Below are positions 38,689 to 48,128 of a stretch of 64,000 nucleotides of DNA, piece after piece. The notes under the pieces were generated by a model that had not been told where the DNA came from, ran no database searches, and saw only the letters and a program-made list of their open reading frames with translations. The translations under genes were made by a program, and so were the position numbers. The stretch comes from G963667425 sp963667425 [NCBI: bacterium]. GTDB taxonomy: Bacteria > UBP6 > UBA1177. The stretch spans positions 2,728,001-2,792,000 of the forward strand of contig OY763407.1 of the NCBI GenBank assembly GCA_963667425.1, given 5' to 3'. Position 1 is the stretch's first letter, and every line of letters begins with the position of its first letter.

Positions 38689-40354
38689 TTACTGTCTCCT
38701 TATTTTCCGGCAGTGCAGTTGGCGCTTTCCATATAAATATGCCTCTTCCCTCGATATTATCAAGATTTACCTGAAGAATTCTTTTTATACTGTGGTTTAT
38801 TTTGCTGTATTCGGAAAGAATGTCTGTAATATGAAGAATTTCTTCATATCGATCGGTTACACATGATGTCAGTGATGAAAAAACTTCACGTTTGTGGGCT
38901 CTTATCGTTCTTTCAATAATGTCTGCCTGTTTTACAAGTTCTTCCGAGTAGTTCATTTTTACACAAACTTGCTTGAAAAGAGAATAAACAAGTTCTTCAG
39001 CTTCTTTAAGCACGTTTCTGTATGCAACTGAAATGGTAAAGCCTACTTCATGCATTCTGGTTGCATACTTTGCTATTTCTTTTATGTGGTCTGCCATTGA
39101 TTCAACTTCATCTGACATTTTAAGGAAAAGCCACAATACTTCATTGTTGCTGTTTTCACTTTCAGAGATAGCTTTTACAAGTTTTTTGTGTGATGAATCT
39201 ATAAAGTTTTCATAGCGTTCTATTATCTGAACAACAGATGCTTCTTTTGCGTCGAACAGATATTTATATGAAAAGAACAGCATTTGCTGAATATGTTTCA
39301 TCATTACATCCATACAATCCGAAAGCTTTGTTTTTATCATAAGAGAGCTTGCACCAAACGGAAGTTTTGGAATTTCCATTCTTATGTTCAGTGTTTCATA
39401 TTTGTCTTTTATGATTTTTGTAACAAGTGATGTTATCATATTTCTCAGTGGGAAAAGAATTATAACTGTTACGATTTTTACTATTGTAAGATAAAGAACT
39501 ATTGTAAAAGCAACGTTGTTTTCTTTTATAAGATTTGCAATAAAGGCTGTAAATGTTACTGACGGATAGAAAACAAGAAGACCGATTATAAGACCGATTA
39601 TATTGATAAAAACATGAATAAATGCAACTCTTTTACCGTCAACAGTTCCATTCATTGCGGCTAAAAATGCTGTAATTGTTGCTCCGAGTGTTGAACCTAG
39701 AACTATTGCGGCGGATGAATGCAGATTTATAAAACCTGTGGCGGCAAGCGACATAATCATAACTGTTGTTGCGGCGCTGGATTGTATGATTGCGGTAAAA
39801 AGTACACCAAAAACAGTTAGAAGAAGAAGTGCAGGAATAGAAACTTCAGCATTGAATTCCGACATCAGATACATTGCAAACTTGCTTTTGGAAATGAAGG
39901 CAACTGAATCAGACATCATTGTGAGTCCGTAAAAAATAAGCCCGATGCCTGTCAGAAAGACAAAAAATCGTTTTAAATTCTTCTTTTTTATAAAAAAATC
40001 ACCTAAAACACCGACTGTAAATATTGGAATTGCAATTTCAGAAATTTTGAAAGCAACAATCCACGCTGTCGTTACAGAAGCTATGTTTGCTCCGAGAATA
40101 AATCCTGTCGATTCCAGAACGGTTATAAAACCTGCTCCGGTCATACTTACAAGAATGACTGTTGTCGCATTTGATGACTGAAATAAAGCAGTGATTCCTA
40201 CGCCGCTTAAAAGCTTAACAAAATCATTTTTAGTCAGGTTTACAATTTTTTCCTGAAGAGAACCTCCGGCTATTTTTGCAAGAAGATAGTTCAGTCTGTT
40301 TATGCCGAAAATAAAAAATGCAAGCCCTGCAAATAAAAACAATGCTCCAGTCAA
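38657..40354 (-). CDS. Na/Pi cotransporter family protein with PhoU-like C-terminus
   Basis: Residues 1-310 hold the inverted-repeat transport domain with the two signature segments LFQSSNATTVILVSM and IIQSSAATTVMIMSL. The remaining 250 residues form a cytoplasmic PhoU-like helical region. Family role: sodium-dependent phosphate transport (NptA/YjbB), import or export not decided. The frame opens at a TTG at 40378, but a GGAGG lies between it and the TTG at 40354, so I start at 40354 (565 residues). Its 3' end overlaps moxR by 32 bases, so expression may be linked. Confidence 0.9.
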   Translation of the reverse strand: MTGALFLFAGLAFFIFGINRLNYLLAKIAGGSLQEKIVNLTKNDFVKLLSGVGITALFQSSNATTVILVSMTGAGFITVLESTGFILGANIASVTTAWIVAFKISEIAIPIFTVGVLGDFFIKKKNLKRFFVFLTGIGLIFYGLTMMSDSVAFISKSKFAMYLMSEFNAEVSIPALLLLTVFGVLFTAIIQSSAATTVMIMSLAATGFINLHSSAAIVLGSTLGATITAFLAAMNGTVDGKRVAFIHVFINIIGLIIGLLVFYPSVTFTAFIANLIKENNVAFTIVLYLTIVKIVTVIILFPLRNMITSLVTKIIKDKYETLNIRMEIPKLPFGASSLMIKTKLSDCMDVMMKHIQQMLFFSYKYLFDAKEASVVQIIERYENFIDSSHKKLVKAISESENSNNEVLWLFLKMSDEVESMADHIKEIAKYATRMHEVGFTISVAYRNVLKEAEELVYSLFKQVCVKMNYSEELVKQADIIERTIRAHKREVFSSLTSCVTDRYEEILHITDILSEYSKINHSIKRILQVNLDNIEGRGIFIWKAPTALPENKETVNENKGSITSS

Positions 40355-40474
40355 AAAAGCCTCCAAAAGAACCTTCAAATAATTAAACGATAACTATACT
40401 GAGTTTTTTAAATGTTGCAAGAGTGATTTGATATTCCTGAATTTTATCGGAGATACTGAGGCAGATTCTTTATT

Positions 40475-42910
40475 TTAAAATTCATCCAATTTTTCACATG
40501 CGCTTTTATATCCGCTGTTACATAACTTTTCATATATTTCAATAGCTTTTTTAAGATTTCTTGTAACGCCGTCTCCGTATCTGTAATTGTCTCCCATATC
40601 AAGACAAGCATCAAATTCACCTTCGTTACATTCCTTTTCATATTCGTCATATGCTTTTTTATAAAAACTTTGAGCTTTTACATAATCTTTATCTATTGAG
40701 TCTTCATGTTTATACATCCAGCCAAGACCTTCACACCCATTCATTGTTTCATTTTCACATACTTTTGAAAAAAGTTCAATAGCTTTGCTGCTGCTTACTC
40801 TTGTGCCTTTACCTTCCTGATGCATCCAACCAAGATTTATGCATGAAAACATATTTCCGTTTTCGCATTCTCTGGAAAACATTTTAAAAGCTTTTTTGTA
40901 ATCGGCATCAACACCTTTTCCATTTTTATAACAGTTAGCTAAATTGTTGCATCCGCCAGAATAGTCATTTTCACATGCTTTTTCATAGAATTTAAATGTT
41001 TTTTCAAGATCTTTCTTTAATATATAACCTGTGCTGTATTCAATGCCAAGATTAACGCAACCTGACATTTCTCCTGAATTGCATAATTCTGTGTAAAGCT
41101 CTATTGCCTTTGATTCATTTTTTGCCGTTCCGTATCCATGCTCATGCATTATAGCAAGAGAGTTGCAAGCATCCATATCTTTATTATCACAGGCTTTAGT
41201 GTAAAGTTCAAAAGCTTTTTTATGATCTCTTTTCACCCCTCTTCCATATCGGTACATCCAGGCAAGTTCATCACAATTAGAAGTATCTTCTTCATCGCAG
41301 AATTTTGAATAGTTGTAAAATGATTTCATGAAGATTTCCTGCGATTTTTCAATGTTTTTTTCTACCCCTTTACCATATTCATACATCCATGCAAGATTGT
41401 TACAGCCACTTTCAGTTTCATTTTCGCACACTTCAGTATAGTAGTTCAATGCTTTTTTATAGTCTCTTTCGGCGAAAATTCCATTTGTATAAATAGAACC
41501 AAGATTATCGCAGCTTGCCATGTTATCGTGATTACATGATTTTGTATAGAGTTCAATAGCTTTATTTTTATCTTTTTTAATCCCTTTTCCAAACTGATAC
41601 ATAGATGCAAGACCGTTGCATCCGCTCATGTTATCTCTGTCACATGCTTTTTTATAAAGTTCAACAGTTTTTTTGTAGTTTCTCTTTACTGATTTACCTT
41701 TTTTATACATCCAGCCAAGATTCTGACATGCCGACATATTATCTTTCAGGCATGCTTCCTGATATAAATCAAAAGCTTTTTTCTCATTTTTATCTATTCC
41801 CACACCATACTCATTCATTATTCCAAGAGAGTAACAACCGTATGTTTTTCCGCTTTCACATGCTTTTGTGAAAAGCTCTACAGCTTTTTTTATATCTTTT
41901 TTTACTCCATCGCCTCTTCTAAATGCCCAGGCTAAATTTATACATGAGTCAAGATTACCTCTTTCGCACGATTTTGTGTAGAACTCTGTGTAACGTTTAT
42001 AAAAATCCTGTGCTTTTTCTATATTCTTTTCTACACCTTTACCATATTCGTGCATCCAGCCAAGATTTTCACATGCTGCTAGAGAATCATTATTGCACGC
42101 TGCTGAAAATATCTCTGCAGCTTTTGCATAATTTCTTTCTGCTCCACGGTTATTTCTCAAATATATATATCCTAGATTATTGCATCCCGAATAACTTCCA
42201 TGACTGCATGCATTTGTATAAAGTTCTATTGCTTTTGCATAGTTTATTTCTGTTCCGTCACCGTATTTATATTCCGCAGCAAGAGAAACGCATCCTTCTG
42301 TGTATCCGCTGTTACATGCTTTTGTGTAAATCTCAAAAGCTTTTGAATAATCTTTCTTTACCTCTTTTCCTGTATCATAAAGATTACCTACATTTACACA
42401 TGCTTTTTCAGAGCCGCCATTGCATGCTTTTGTGTAAAATTCAAGTGCTTTTCTGTAATCTTTTTCTACTTTAAAACCCTCTTCATATATAGTTCCTATT
42501 CCATTACATCCAAGCATGTTTCCCATGTCACATGCTTTCGTGTAGAAACTGAGAGCTTCTGTATCTTTGTCTTTATTATCAAGATTTTTTGCAGTAAAAT
42601 AACAGTTTTCAGCATCTCCGGCTACACATTTTTCTTCTGTAAGAGTAAAAAGTTTGTCAGCGACTTCAGGTTGATACGTTGTTTTGTCAATTATGAGGTT
42701 AATTCCATTTTCTTTAAAGTACTTGTCAGACATTATTGCAAGTAATTCATTTGCTTTTTCATTATTATCTTTTTCAGATTTCAGAATTGAATTTGCCGCT
42801 TTTCTTACTCTGTCAAAATCTGTTTCTTCTGATGCCTTCAAGTTGCCGTTAAAAAAATGAACAGTTAAAATTAACAGTGAAATGAGAATAAGGATAGCTT
42901 TGTTTTTCAT
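40475..42910 (-). CDS. Long Sel1-repeat secreted protein
   Basis: A signal peptide (about residues 1-26) and a short helical region are followed by about 19-20 Sel1-like repeats of about 36 residues up to the C-terminus. The unit pattern is a helix ending YTKAC, then xxGxxxGCxNLGxMYxxGxGV and K-rich A-x-x-Y. The paired Cys seven to ten residues apart in nearly every unit recall Helicobacter cysteine-rich proteins, where each pair forms a disulfide. This fits a periplasmic or extracellular scaffold. Some units are extended (EKAQDFYKRYTEFY type). GAGGACAC precedes the ATG. Binding partner unknown. Confidence 0.9.
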   Translation of the reverse strand: MKNKAILILISLLILTVHFFNGNLKASEETDFDRVRKAANSILKSEKDNNEKANELLAIMSDKYFKENGINLIIDKTTYQPEVADKLFTLTEEKCVAGDAENCYFTAKNLDNKDKDTEALSFYTKACDMGNMLGCNGIGTIYEEGFKVEKDYRKALEFYTKACNGGSEKACVNVGNLYDTGKEVKKDYSKAFEIYTKACNSGYTEGCVSLAAEYKYGDGTEINYAKAIELYTNACSHGSYSGCNNLGYIYLRNNRGAERNYAKAAEIFSAACNNDSLAACENLGWMHEYGKGVEKNIEKAQDFYKRYTEFYTKSCERGNLDSCINLAWAFRRGDGVKKDIKKAVELFTKACESGKTYGCYSLGIMNEYGVGIDKNEKKAFDLYQEACLKDNMSACQNLGWMYKKGKSVKRNYKKTVELYKKACDRDNMSGCNGLASMYQFGKGIKKDKNKAIELYTKSCNHDNMASCDNLGSIYTNGIFAERDYKKALNYYTEVCENETESGCNNLAWMYEYGKGVEKNIEKSQEIFMKSFYNYSKFCDEEDTSNCDELAWMYRYGRGVKRDHKKAFELYTKACDNKDMDACNSLAIMHEHGYGTAKNESKAIELYTELCNSGEMSGCVNLGIEYSTGYILKKDLEKTFKFYEKACENDYSGGCNNLANCYKNGKGVDADYKKAFKMFSRECENGNMFSCINLGWMHQEGKGTRVSSSKAIELFSKVCENETMNGCEGLGWMYKHEDSIDKDYVKAQSFYKKAYDEYEKECNEGEFDACLDMGDNYRYGDGVTRNLKKAIEIYEKLCNSGYKSACEKLDEF

Positions 42911-43094
42911 TTGTGTCCTCTTTTAAAATACTATACATTTATAAGAGCATCAGCTTAAAACCCTTATTGGGTTCAAAGTTAGTGTCACTTTAATATGTAA
43001 ATATATGCTGATGTTTTGATATGTCAAAATTTTTATATATTATTTTGTTTAAAAGTTATCCGTGTTTAAAAATGAGATGAAACTGACTTTCCTC

Positions 43095-43952
43095 TTATTT
43101 TGCGCAGCGAAAACCAAACAGATATTTGTTTTTATAGTAAGGCTGACTGTATGAACGTGAAAAAATTGAAAGATATTCTGAAGATGTTTCCATTGAACCG
43201 CCTCTGACTACTTTATAATTCATGCTTCCTATAGTTTCTCCAGGACCTTTTGGATTTAAATCAGGGGACTGGCTGTAATAGCCTGCTCCGTACCAGTCTT
43301 TGACCCATTCCCAGACATTTCCCGTCATATCATAAATTCCGTATGGAGAAGCTCCTTCCGGTCTGCTTCCTATAGGAAGTGTTGACCATGTTCCGCATCC
43401 AGGCATTTCATAATCGTTATCATACATTACTGCATATTCACATGATACTTTTTCATTTCCCCATGGATATTGTCTTCCATCTGTTCCTCGTGCCGCTTTT
43501 TCCCATTCTGCTTCTGTAGGAAGTCTTTTTCCTTTCCATTCACAGTATGCTTTTGCGCCATACCAGCTGATACAGTTTACCGGATAGCTTTCTTTTCCCA
43601 TTGTTCCTATATTACATTTGTGATATTCACTGTTTGTCTGATAATGTATTTCATATTCATCATTATTATTACATGCACCGGCCTCTATGCACTCCGTATA
43701 CTGACCTAACGTAACTTCATATTTATCTATGCTGTATTCAGAAAGGGTAATTTCATGATAAGGCATTTCATTGCTTTTACATTCATAAGCAGATGAATCG
43801 TCGCAACCCATCATGAAAGAACCTTCAGGAATAACGACCATTTCCTCGGGGTTTCTCGTATTGTCAGGATACTCCTTTGTTTCAGTAGGTTGCTCGTCAC
43901 ATCCTGAAAGCATAAATAAAAGAAAAATTATCACTATAAAAATTCTTTTCAT
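43095..43952 (-). CDS. SUMF1/formylglycine-generating-enzyme-like lipoprotein
   Basis: The lipobox MLSGC places the lipidated Cys at about residue 18, followed by DEQ. The rest of the 285 residues is one FGE-sulfatase domain: VIPEGSFMMGC, YSIDKYEVTLGQY, PVNCISWYGAKAYCEW, RLPTEAEWEKAARG, YPWGN, YDMTGNVWEWVKDWY and VVRGGSM. True sulfatase-activating enzymes need a specific Cys pair late in the domain; it is not evident here, so this is more likely a surface member of the family without that activity. No sulfatase gene is in the window. Its own promoter is not clear. Confidence 0.88.
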   Translation of the reverse strand: MKRIFIVIIFLLFMLSGCDEQPTETKEYPDNTRNPEEMVVIPEGSFMMGCDDSSAYECKSNEMPYHEITLSEYSIDKYEVTLGQYTECIEAGACNNNDEYEIHYQTNSEYHKCNIGTMGKESYPVNCISWYGAKAYCEWKGKRLPTEAEWEKAARGTDGRQYPWGNEKVSCEYAVMYDNDYEMPGCGTWSTLPIGSRPEGASPYGIYDMTGNVWEWVKDWYGAGYYSQSPDLNPKGPGETIGSMNYKVVRGGSMETSSEYLSIFSRSYSQPYYKNKYLFGFRCAK

Positions 43953-44137
43953 GATTTTTTATCCCTTTATAGCATATCAAATGTTATTTAAAAACCAGTA
44001 TCTGCTGCGCACAATATCTTACAAAATATCAATCAAGTATATTATATAAAATAACCATGTCAAAAAGTTTGTGATTTGTTACGTATAAAAGTTGAATCTA
44101 ATTAAGAAATTGTGACAGGTTATTGGAAATCAGCTGA

Positions 44138-45445
44138 TTAATTTCTTACACAAAGTACTTTGTAATAAGAACCTTCTTCTCCGGCATATGTTTTATCAGC
44201 ACTGTTTGAATTTCCATGTGCCATAGAAACAATCCATGCATTATACGGATAAACATAATTTGTTGAAGATGACCAGTAAAAGTTTGATGTAATCTCAGGA
44301 AAACTGCTTGCAGGAGGTTCAGTTCTAGTTCTGTCTACAATTGTTTTAAGTTCATTAATATTTGGAAGTCTCCAGTCAGAATAGGCGGCATAAGTTAAAT
44401 CTTCACAATAAGCGATGGCTTCAGTCCATTTTTTGTTTTCTACAGAAGTTTTAGTCCATTTAAGATCTGTTGCAGAATCTTCAACTATTATATCTCCATT
44501 AACATCTGTTTCTGTAAATGTATGCGTTGGATTATATGCCTCGCCTCTTACACACATTGTGAAATTGTAGCTAGTTATATCATCAATACCGGTGTTTCCG
44601 TCACTTGAATCCATTATCCAGACAGAATCAGCTGCCTGTCCGTTTGGTGTGGTTGACCATAGAGACTCTCCTTCAGGAAGTCCTGTAAATCCTGCTGTGA
44701 AAGGAGGATCTGATTTTTCAAAATTTACAACTGCTTCAAGTTCATACATTGTTGGAACTCTCCAGTCACTAAATTCTCCATATGTGAGTCCTCCGCAGTA
44801 GGTTTCAGATTCTTCCAGTGAAAGACCGGATGCATCATAATCATTAAGTGTTTTTATCCACTGAACACCCGTATTGTTATCTGTAATTATCTCTTCCGGT
44901 GCTGTTCCTGAAACTGTAAAACTTTTTGGAGTGCAGTATCCGCGAAGAGCATACTGGGCATCCTGTCCGTAACAGCTTTCACCAGGTTTAGGAGCTGCTG
45001 TAAGTTCTGCAGCATCTGTGTAATATGCTGTTATATCTGTACATGGTGGAAGCCCCTTGGATGTATAGCATCCTCCATCATTCTGCCACTGCCCTTCTGT
45101 ATCACAAAACTGTTTCTGTTTTTTTGCAGAATCTGTTTCGCATACTATGATTTGACCTTCCCCTGAATTACAAACAGGTTCAACAGTATCTTCATCTGGA
45201 ACGATCTCGTCTTCATCAGGAGTAACAATGTCCTCATCCGGAACGATTTCATCTTCGTCAGGAGTAACAGTGTCCTCATCTGGAACGATCTCATCTTCGT
45301 CAGGAGTAACAATGTCTTCATCAGGAACAATGATATCGGTATCATTGTCAGGCAAAACATCAGTGTCTTTTTTGTCATTTTTGTCATCATCACATGAAAT
45401 CAGAACAAAAGTTGCAATGGCGATTAAAATAAGAATTTTTTTCAT
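44138..45445 (-). CDS. DUF1566 lipoprotein with acidic repeat linker
   Basis: The lipobox VLISC is followed at once by DDD and a linker of about 75 residues that is nearly all Asp, Glu, Pro, Val and Thr. Two DUF1566 units follow (about residues 185-300 and 305-435), with WIKTLND, WRVPTMYELEAVV, LKWTKTS and DWRLPNINELKTIVD motifs and the final VLCVRN. DUF1566 is a lectin- or FGE-like fold common on surface lipoproteins of Deltaproteobacteria and spirochaetes; function is unknown. It probably lies at the cell surface on an extended acidic stalk. AAGGGAAG precedes the ATG. Confidence 0.88.
   Translation of the reverse strand: MKKILILIAIATFVLISCDDDKNDKKDTDVLPDNDTDIIVPDEDIVTPDEDEIVPDEDTVTPDEDEIVPDEDIVTPDEDEIVPDEDTVEPVCNSGEGQIIVCETDSAKKQKQFCDTEGQWQNDGGCYTSKGLPPCTDITAYYTDAAELTAAPKPGESCYGQDAQYALRGYCTPKSFTVSGTAPEEIITDNNTGVQWIKTLNDYDASGLSLEESETYCGGLTYGEFSDWRVPTMYELEAVVNFEKSDPPFTAGFTGLPEGESLWSTTPNGQAADSVWIMDSSDGNTGIDDITSYNFTMCVRGEAYNPTHTFTETDVNGDIIVEDSATDLKWTKTSVENKKWTEAIAYCEDLTYAAYSDWRLPNINELKTIVDRTRTEPPASSFPEITSNFYWSSSTNYVYPYNAWIVSMAHGNSNSADKTYAGEEGSYYKVLCVRN
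45189..45335 (-). repeat. 42-bp tandem repeats coding the acidic stalk
   Basis: About three and a half 42-base units starting at 45189, 45231, 45273 and 45315 (plus-strand view) encode a VPDEDIVTPDEDEI-type 14-residue repeat. Each unit is itself two related 21-base halves. Copy number may vary between strains, changing stalk length. Confidence 0.85.
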
Positions 45446-45601
45446 CTTCCCTTTTCCCCCAAAAAGTAAAAATTAAGTATGTCAGTGCAGAAATGTATAT
45501 TTTCATCTGCACCTTTAAAGAACTTCAGTATCAGACTATATGCTGAAAGAATATGAAGTCAACGGTAATTGTTTTAGAATTTTATTATTTATGTAATACA
45601 A

Positions 45602-45628
45602 TAAAAAAACGGGGCTGAAAAGCCCCGC
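45602..45628 (-). terminator. Rho-independent terminator after kbl
   Basis: A 7-bp GC-rich stem (CGGGGCT/AGCCCCG) with a four-base loop and, in minus-strand sense, a run of seven T. It ends the tdh-kbl transcript. Confidence 0.9.
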
Positions 45629-45653
45629 ATTATTTTTTGAAATCAACTAACGA

Positions 45654-46880
45654 TTAATGAGTCTCGTTATATTTCTTTAAAACTTCAAGAGTATATTCAA
45701 TATCCTTTTCCGTATGATCTCCGTTAATCTGGAATCTGATTTCCTGATCGCCTTTAGGAACTACAGGGAAGTTAAGTCCTGTTGCAAGAATACCATTTTC
45801 TTTAAGGAATTTTACTATAGAGCTTGTTTTTTCTGTATCTCTTACAACAAGAGGAGTTACAGGATGGGGACCATCGATTGTTTCAAAGCCAAGAGCTTTA
45901 AGTCCATCTTCAAACTTCTTTGTAAGTTTTGAAATATGATCAAGTCTCTCTTTTCCTTTTGGAGAATCAATAATCTCAAGAACTTTAAGAACAGCGCCGC
46001 ATTCACCGCATGTTATAGGGTTTGAATAAATATAAGTAGGAGCTTTTTCTCTTAAATATTCTATTATAGTAGGATCGCCTGTAACATATCCGCCGTTTAC
46101 ACAGAAAGCTTTTCCAAGAGTTCCGATGAGAACATCAACTTTTGCACCTGTATGCTCTTCAGTTCCTCTTCCTGTTTTACCATATGCTCCGATTCCGTGA
46201 GAATCATCAGCTACAGTTATAACACCTTCTTCAAACTTGTCATCAAATGAATTACATATTTTAACAAGTTCAGGAAGTGGTGCGAAATCTCCTCTCATTG
46301 AGAAAATACCATCTGTTACGACTACAATTCTTTTTGCTTTTCCAACTGCTTTTTCAAGACATTCTTTAAGCTCTGCCATATTGTTGTGTTTGTAAATCAT
46401 TTTGTCAGCAGGTCTTGAAAGTCTCATAGCATTAATAATGCAGTTATGATTAAGAGCATCGCTGATAACTATTGTATCTGAATTTATAAGAGGATAAATT
46501 ACACCAAGGCTTGTTGCATATGCACTTGAAAAAATCATTGCAGCTTTTCTTCCATGGAACTGGGCAAGCTTTTCTTCAAGTTTCATATGAATATCATAAG
46601 TACCGCTGATAAATCTTACAGCACCAGGTCCTACACCGTATTTAAGACTGGCTTCTTCTTCAGCTTTGATAACTTCCTTATCCATACTGAGTCCGAGATA
46701 TGCGTTTGAGTTCATCTTAAGGAACTCTTTATCGCTTCCTTTAACTATGTATCTTGGTCCTTTTCCGTCTTTTGGAGGAATAATACCGGTGATTACCATT
46801 TCAGCACCTTTGTTTGTGCCGTTTTTCTCAAGTTCCGTAATTTCGGCTCTTAAAGCCTTAACAATTCTCTCTGTAGCCAT
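45654..46880 (-). CDS. kbl: Glycine C-acetyltransferase (2-amino-3-ketobutyrate CoA ligase)
   Basis: PLP enzyme of the alpha-oxoamine synthase family; it cleaves 2-amino-3-ketobutyrate with CoA to glycine and acetyl-CoA. Motifs: NAYLGLS near the N-terminus, SGTYDIHMKLEEKLA, SDALNHNCII, VADDSHGIGAYGKTGRGTEEH and the PLP lysine in GTLGKAFCVNGGYVTG. The length of 408 residues fits. Related enzymes (BioF, HemA, serine palmitoyltransferase) are less likely because the upstream gene is a threonine dehydrogenase. AGGAGA precedes the ATG; it is 17 bases after tdh. Confidence 0.93.
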   Translation of the reverse strand: MATERIVKALRAEITELEKNGTNKGAEMVITGIIPPKDGKGPRYIVKGSDKEFLKMNSNAYLGLSMDKEVIKAEEEASLKYGVGPGAVRFISGTYDIHMKLEEKLAQFHGRKAAMIFSSAYATSLGVIYPLINSDTIVISDALNHNCIINAMRLSRPADKMIYKHNNMAELKECLEKAVGKAKRIVVVTDGIFSMRGDFAPLPELVKICNSFDDKFEEGVITVADDSHGIGAYGKTGRGTEEHTGAKVDVLIGTLGKAFCVNGGYVTGDPTIIEYLREKAPTYIYSNPITCGECGAVLKVLEIIDSPKGKERLDHISKLTKKFEDGLKALGFETIDGPHPVTPLVVRDTEKTSSIVKFLKENGILATGLNFPVVPKGDQEIRFQINGDHTEKDIEYTLEVLKKYNETH

Positions 46881-46897
46881 TTTAGCTCTCCTTTTAA

Positions 46898-47851
46898 TTA
46901 CTTGGTAAGTTTTATTTTAAGTTTTTCAAGCATGTCTACAGTCATGGATGAAAGATTATATTCAGGATTCCATCCCCATTCAGCTCTTGCAGCAGAATCG
47001 TCCATTGAATTAGGCCATGAATTTGCGATACCCTGTTTAATAGGCTCAACATTATAATTCATTGTGAACGCAGGAATATGTTTCTTTATTTCAGCAGCGA
47101 TCATTTCAGGATCGAAGCTCATTGAAGTTACGTTGAAAGCGTTTCTGTGAATAAGTTTTGAAGGATCAGCTTCCATAAGATCTATAGCGGCATTAAGTGC
47201 ATCCGGCATATACATCATATCAAGGAAAGTTCCCTTACCAAGCGGACAAGTATATTTACCTTCCTTAATTGCCTCGTAGTATATCTCAACAGCGTAATCT
47301 GTCGTTCCGCCACCCGGAAGAGTTTCATTGGAAATGATACCAGGATAACGAACGCCTCTTGTATCAACACCGAATCTCTTGAAATAATAGTCACAAAGAA
47401 GTTCACCGGCGACCTTTGTTACACCGTACATTGTTCCCGGACGCTGAATAGTATCCTGAGGAGTATTATCAAGAGGAGTTGATGAACCGAAAGCACCAAT
47501 TGAACTTGGAGTGAAAACAGCACACTTATGCTCTCTTGCAACTTCAAGAACATTGTAAAGACCATTGATATTAACATCCCAAGCCTTCTGAGGATTTGCT
47601 TCAGCAACAGCTGAAAGAAGAGCGGCAAGATGATAAACAGTGTCAATATTATATTTCTTAACAACATCAGCAATATTATTTATGTCTGTACATTCAACAA
47701 CCTCGAAAGGTCCTGATTCAGCAAGCTTTTGACTTGGCTGTGTATTTCTGATACCTGCAACTACGTTATCTTTCCCATAACGCTCTCTTAAAACCATAGT
47801 AAGTTCTGATCCAATCTGACCTGCAGCGCCTGTTACAAGAATTCTCTTCAT
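46898..47851 (-). CDS. L-threonine 3-dehydrogenase, short-chain (NAD-dependent epimerase-like) type
   Basis: Oxidises threonine to 2-amino-3-ketobutyrate, the substrate of Kbl. The 317-residue protein belongs to the extended SDR family: VTGAAGQIGSEL nucleotide loop, YHLAALLSA, PSSIGAFG and the catalytic Tyr-Lys in TMYGVTKVAGE. The VRYPGIIS and PGGGTTDYA blocks are typical of SDR-type threonine dehydrogenases rather than sugar epimerases. AAGGAGAT precedes the ATG. Promoter at 47903-47930. The pair with kbl forms a complete threonine-to-glycine route. Confidence 0.92.
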   Translation of the reverse strand: MKRILVTGAAGQIGSELTMVLRERYGKDNVVAGIRNTQPSQKLAESGPFEVVECTDINNIADVVKKYNIDTVYHLAALLSAVAEANPQKAWDVNINGLYNVLEVAREHKCAVFTPSSIGAFGSSTPLDNTPQDTIQRPGTMYGVTKVAGELLCDYYFKRFGVDTRGVRYPGIISNETLPGGGTTDYAVEIYYEAIKEGKYTCPLGKGTFLDMMYMPDALNAAIDLMEADPSKLIHRNAFNVTSMSFDPEMIAAEIKKHIPAFTMNYNVEPIKQGIANSWPNSMDDSAARAEWGWNPEYNLSSMTVDMLEKLKIKLTK

Positions 47852-47902
47852 AAAAATCTCCTTAAAAAAGCTGTTTTAACAACCAACGAACCCTTCGCGT
47901 GC

Positions 47903-47930
47903 ATTGTAAAACAACGGTATGCTGAGTCAA
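47903..47930 (-). promoter_or_regulatory. Promoter of the tdh-kbl operon
   Basis: On the minus strand TTGACT (47930-47925) and TACAAT (47908-47903) are separated by 16 bases, about 50 bases before the tdh start codon. Confidence 0.7.
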
Positions 47931-48063
47931 GAAATTTTAAATTAATTTTTAAGAAGAGAAATCATAGTTATTACTGTATATTATGAAAGTAAGAGCATTT
48001 TTCATCAAAAGATTTTGCAAAAAATATCAATAAGAAAATCTAAAAAAATAAGTGATAAATCTT

Positions 48064-48092
48064 TTGACAAAAGATTTTTAACAATATATAAC
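48064..48092 (+). promoter_or_regulatory. Promoter of glyA
   Basis: TTGACA at 48064-48069 and TATAAC at 48087-48092 with a 17-base spacer (an overlapping TATATA lies at 15). The predicted start of transcription is near 48099. Confidence 0.72.
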
Positions 48093-48093
48093 C

Positions 48094-48106
48094 TTTAACG
48101 GTTAAA
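48094..48106 (+). promoter_or_regulatory. Possible operator: perfect dyad at the glyA transcription start
   Basis: TTTAAC and GTTAAA flank a single central G, a perfect 13-base dyad placed right at the predicted start site. The half-site TTTAACGG occurs again at 48113-48120, running into the ribosome binding site. A repressor site is plausible but unproven. Confidence 0.4.
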
Positions 48107-48128
48107 ACAATGTTTAACGGAGGTTCAG

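Noticed and set aside
43095-43952. Sulfatase-activating enzyme
   Set aside because: The late catalytic Cys pair is not evident and no sulfatase gene is present; the lipobox suggests a surface role.
47852-48128. Glycine riboswitch before glyA
   Set aside because: The predicted leader is only about 30 bases, too short, and no aptamer-like pairing is visible.
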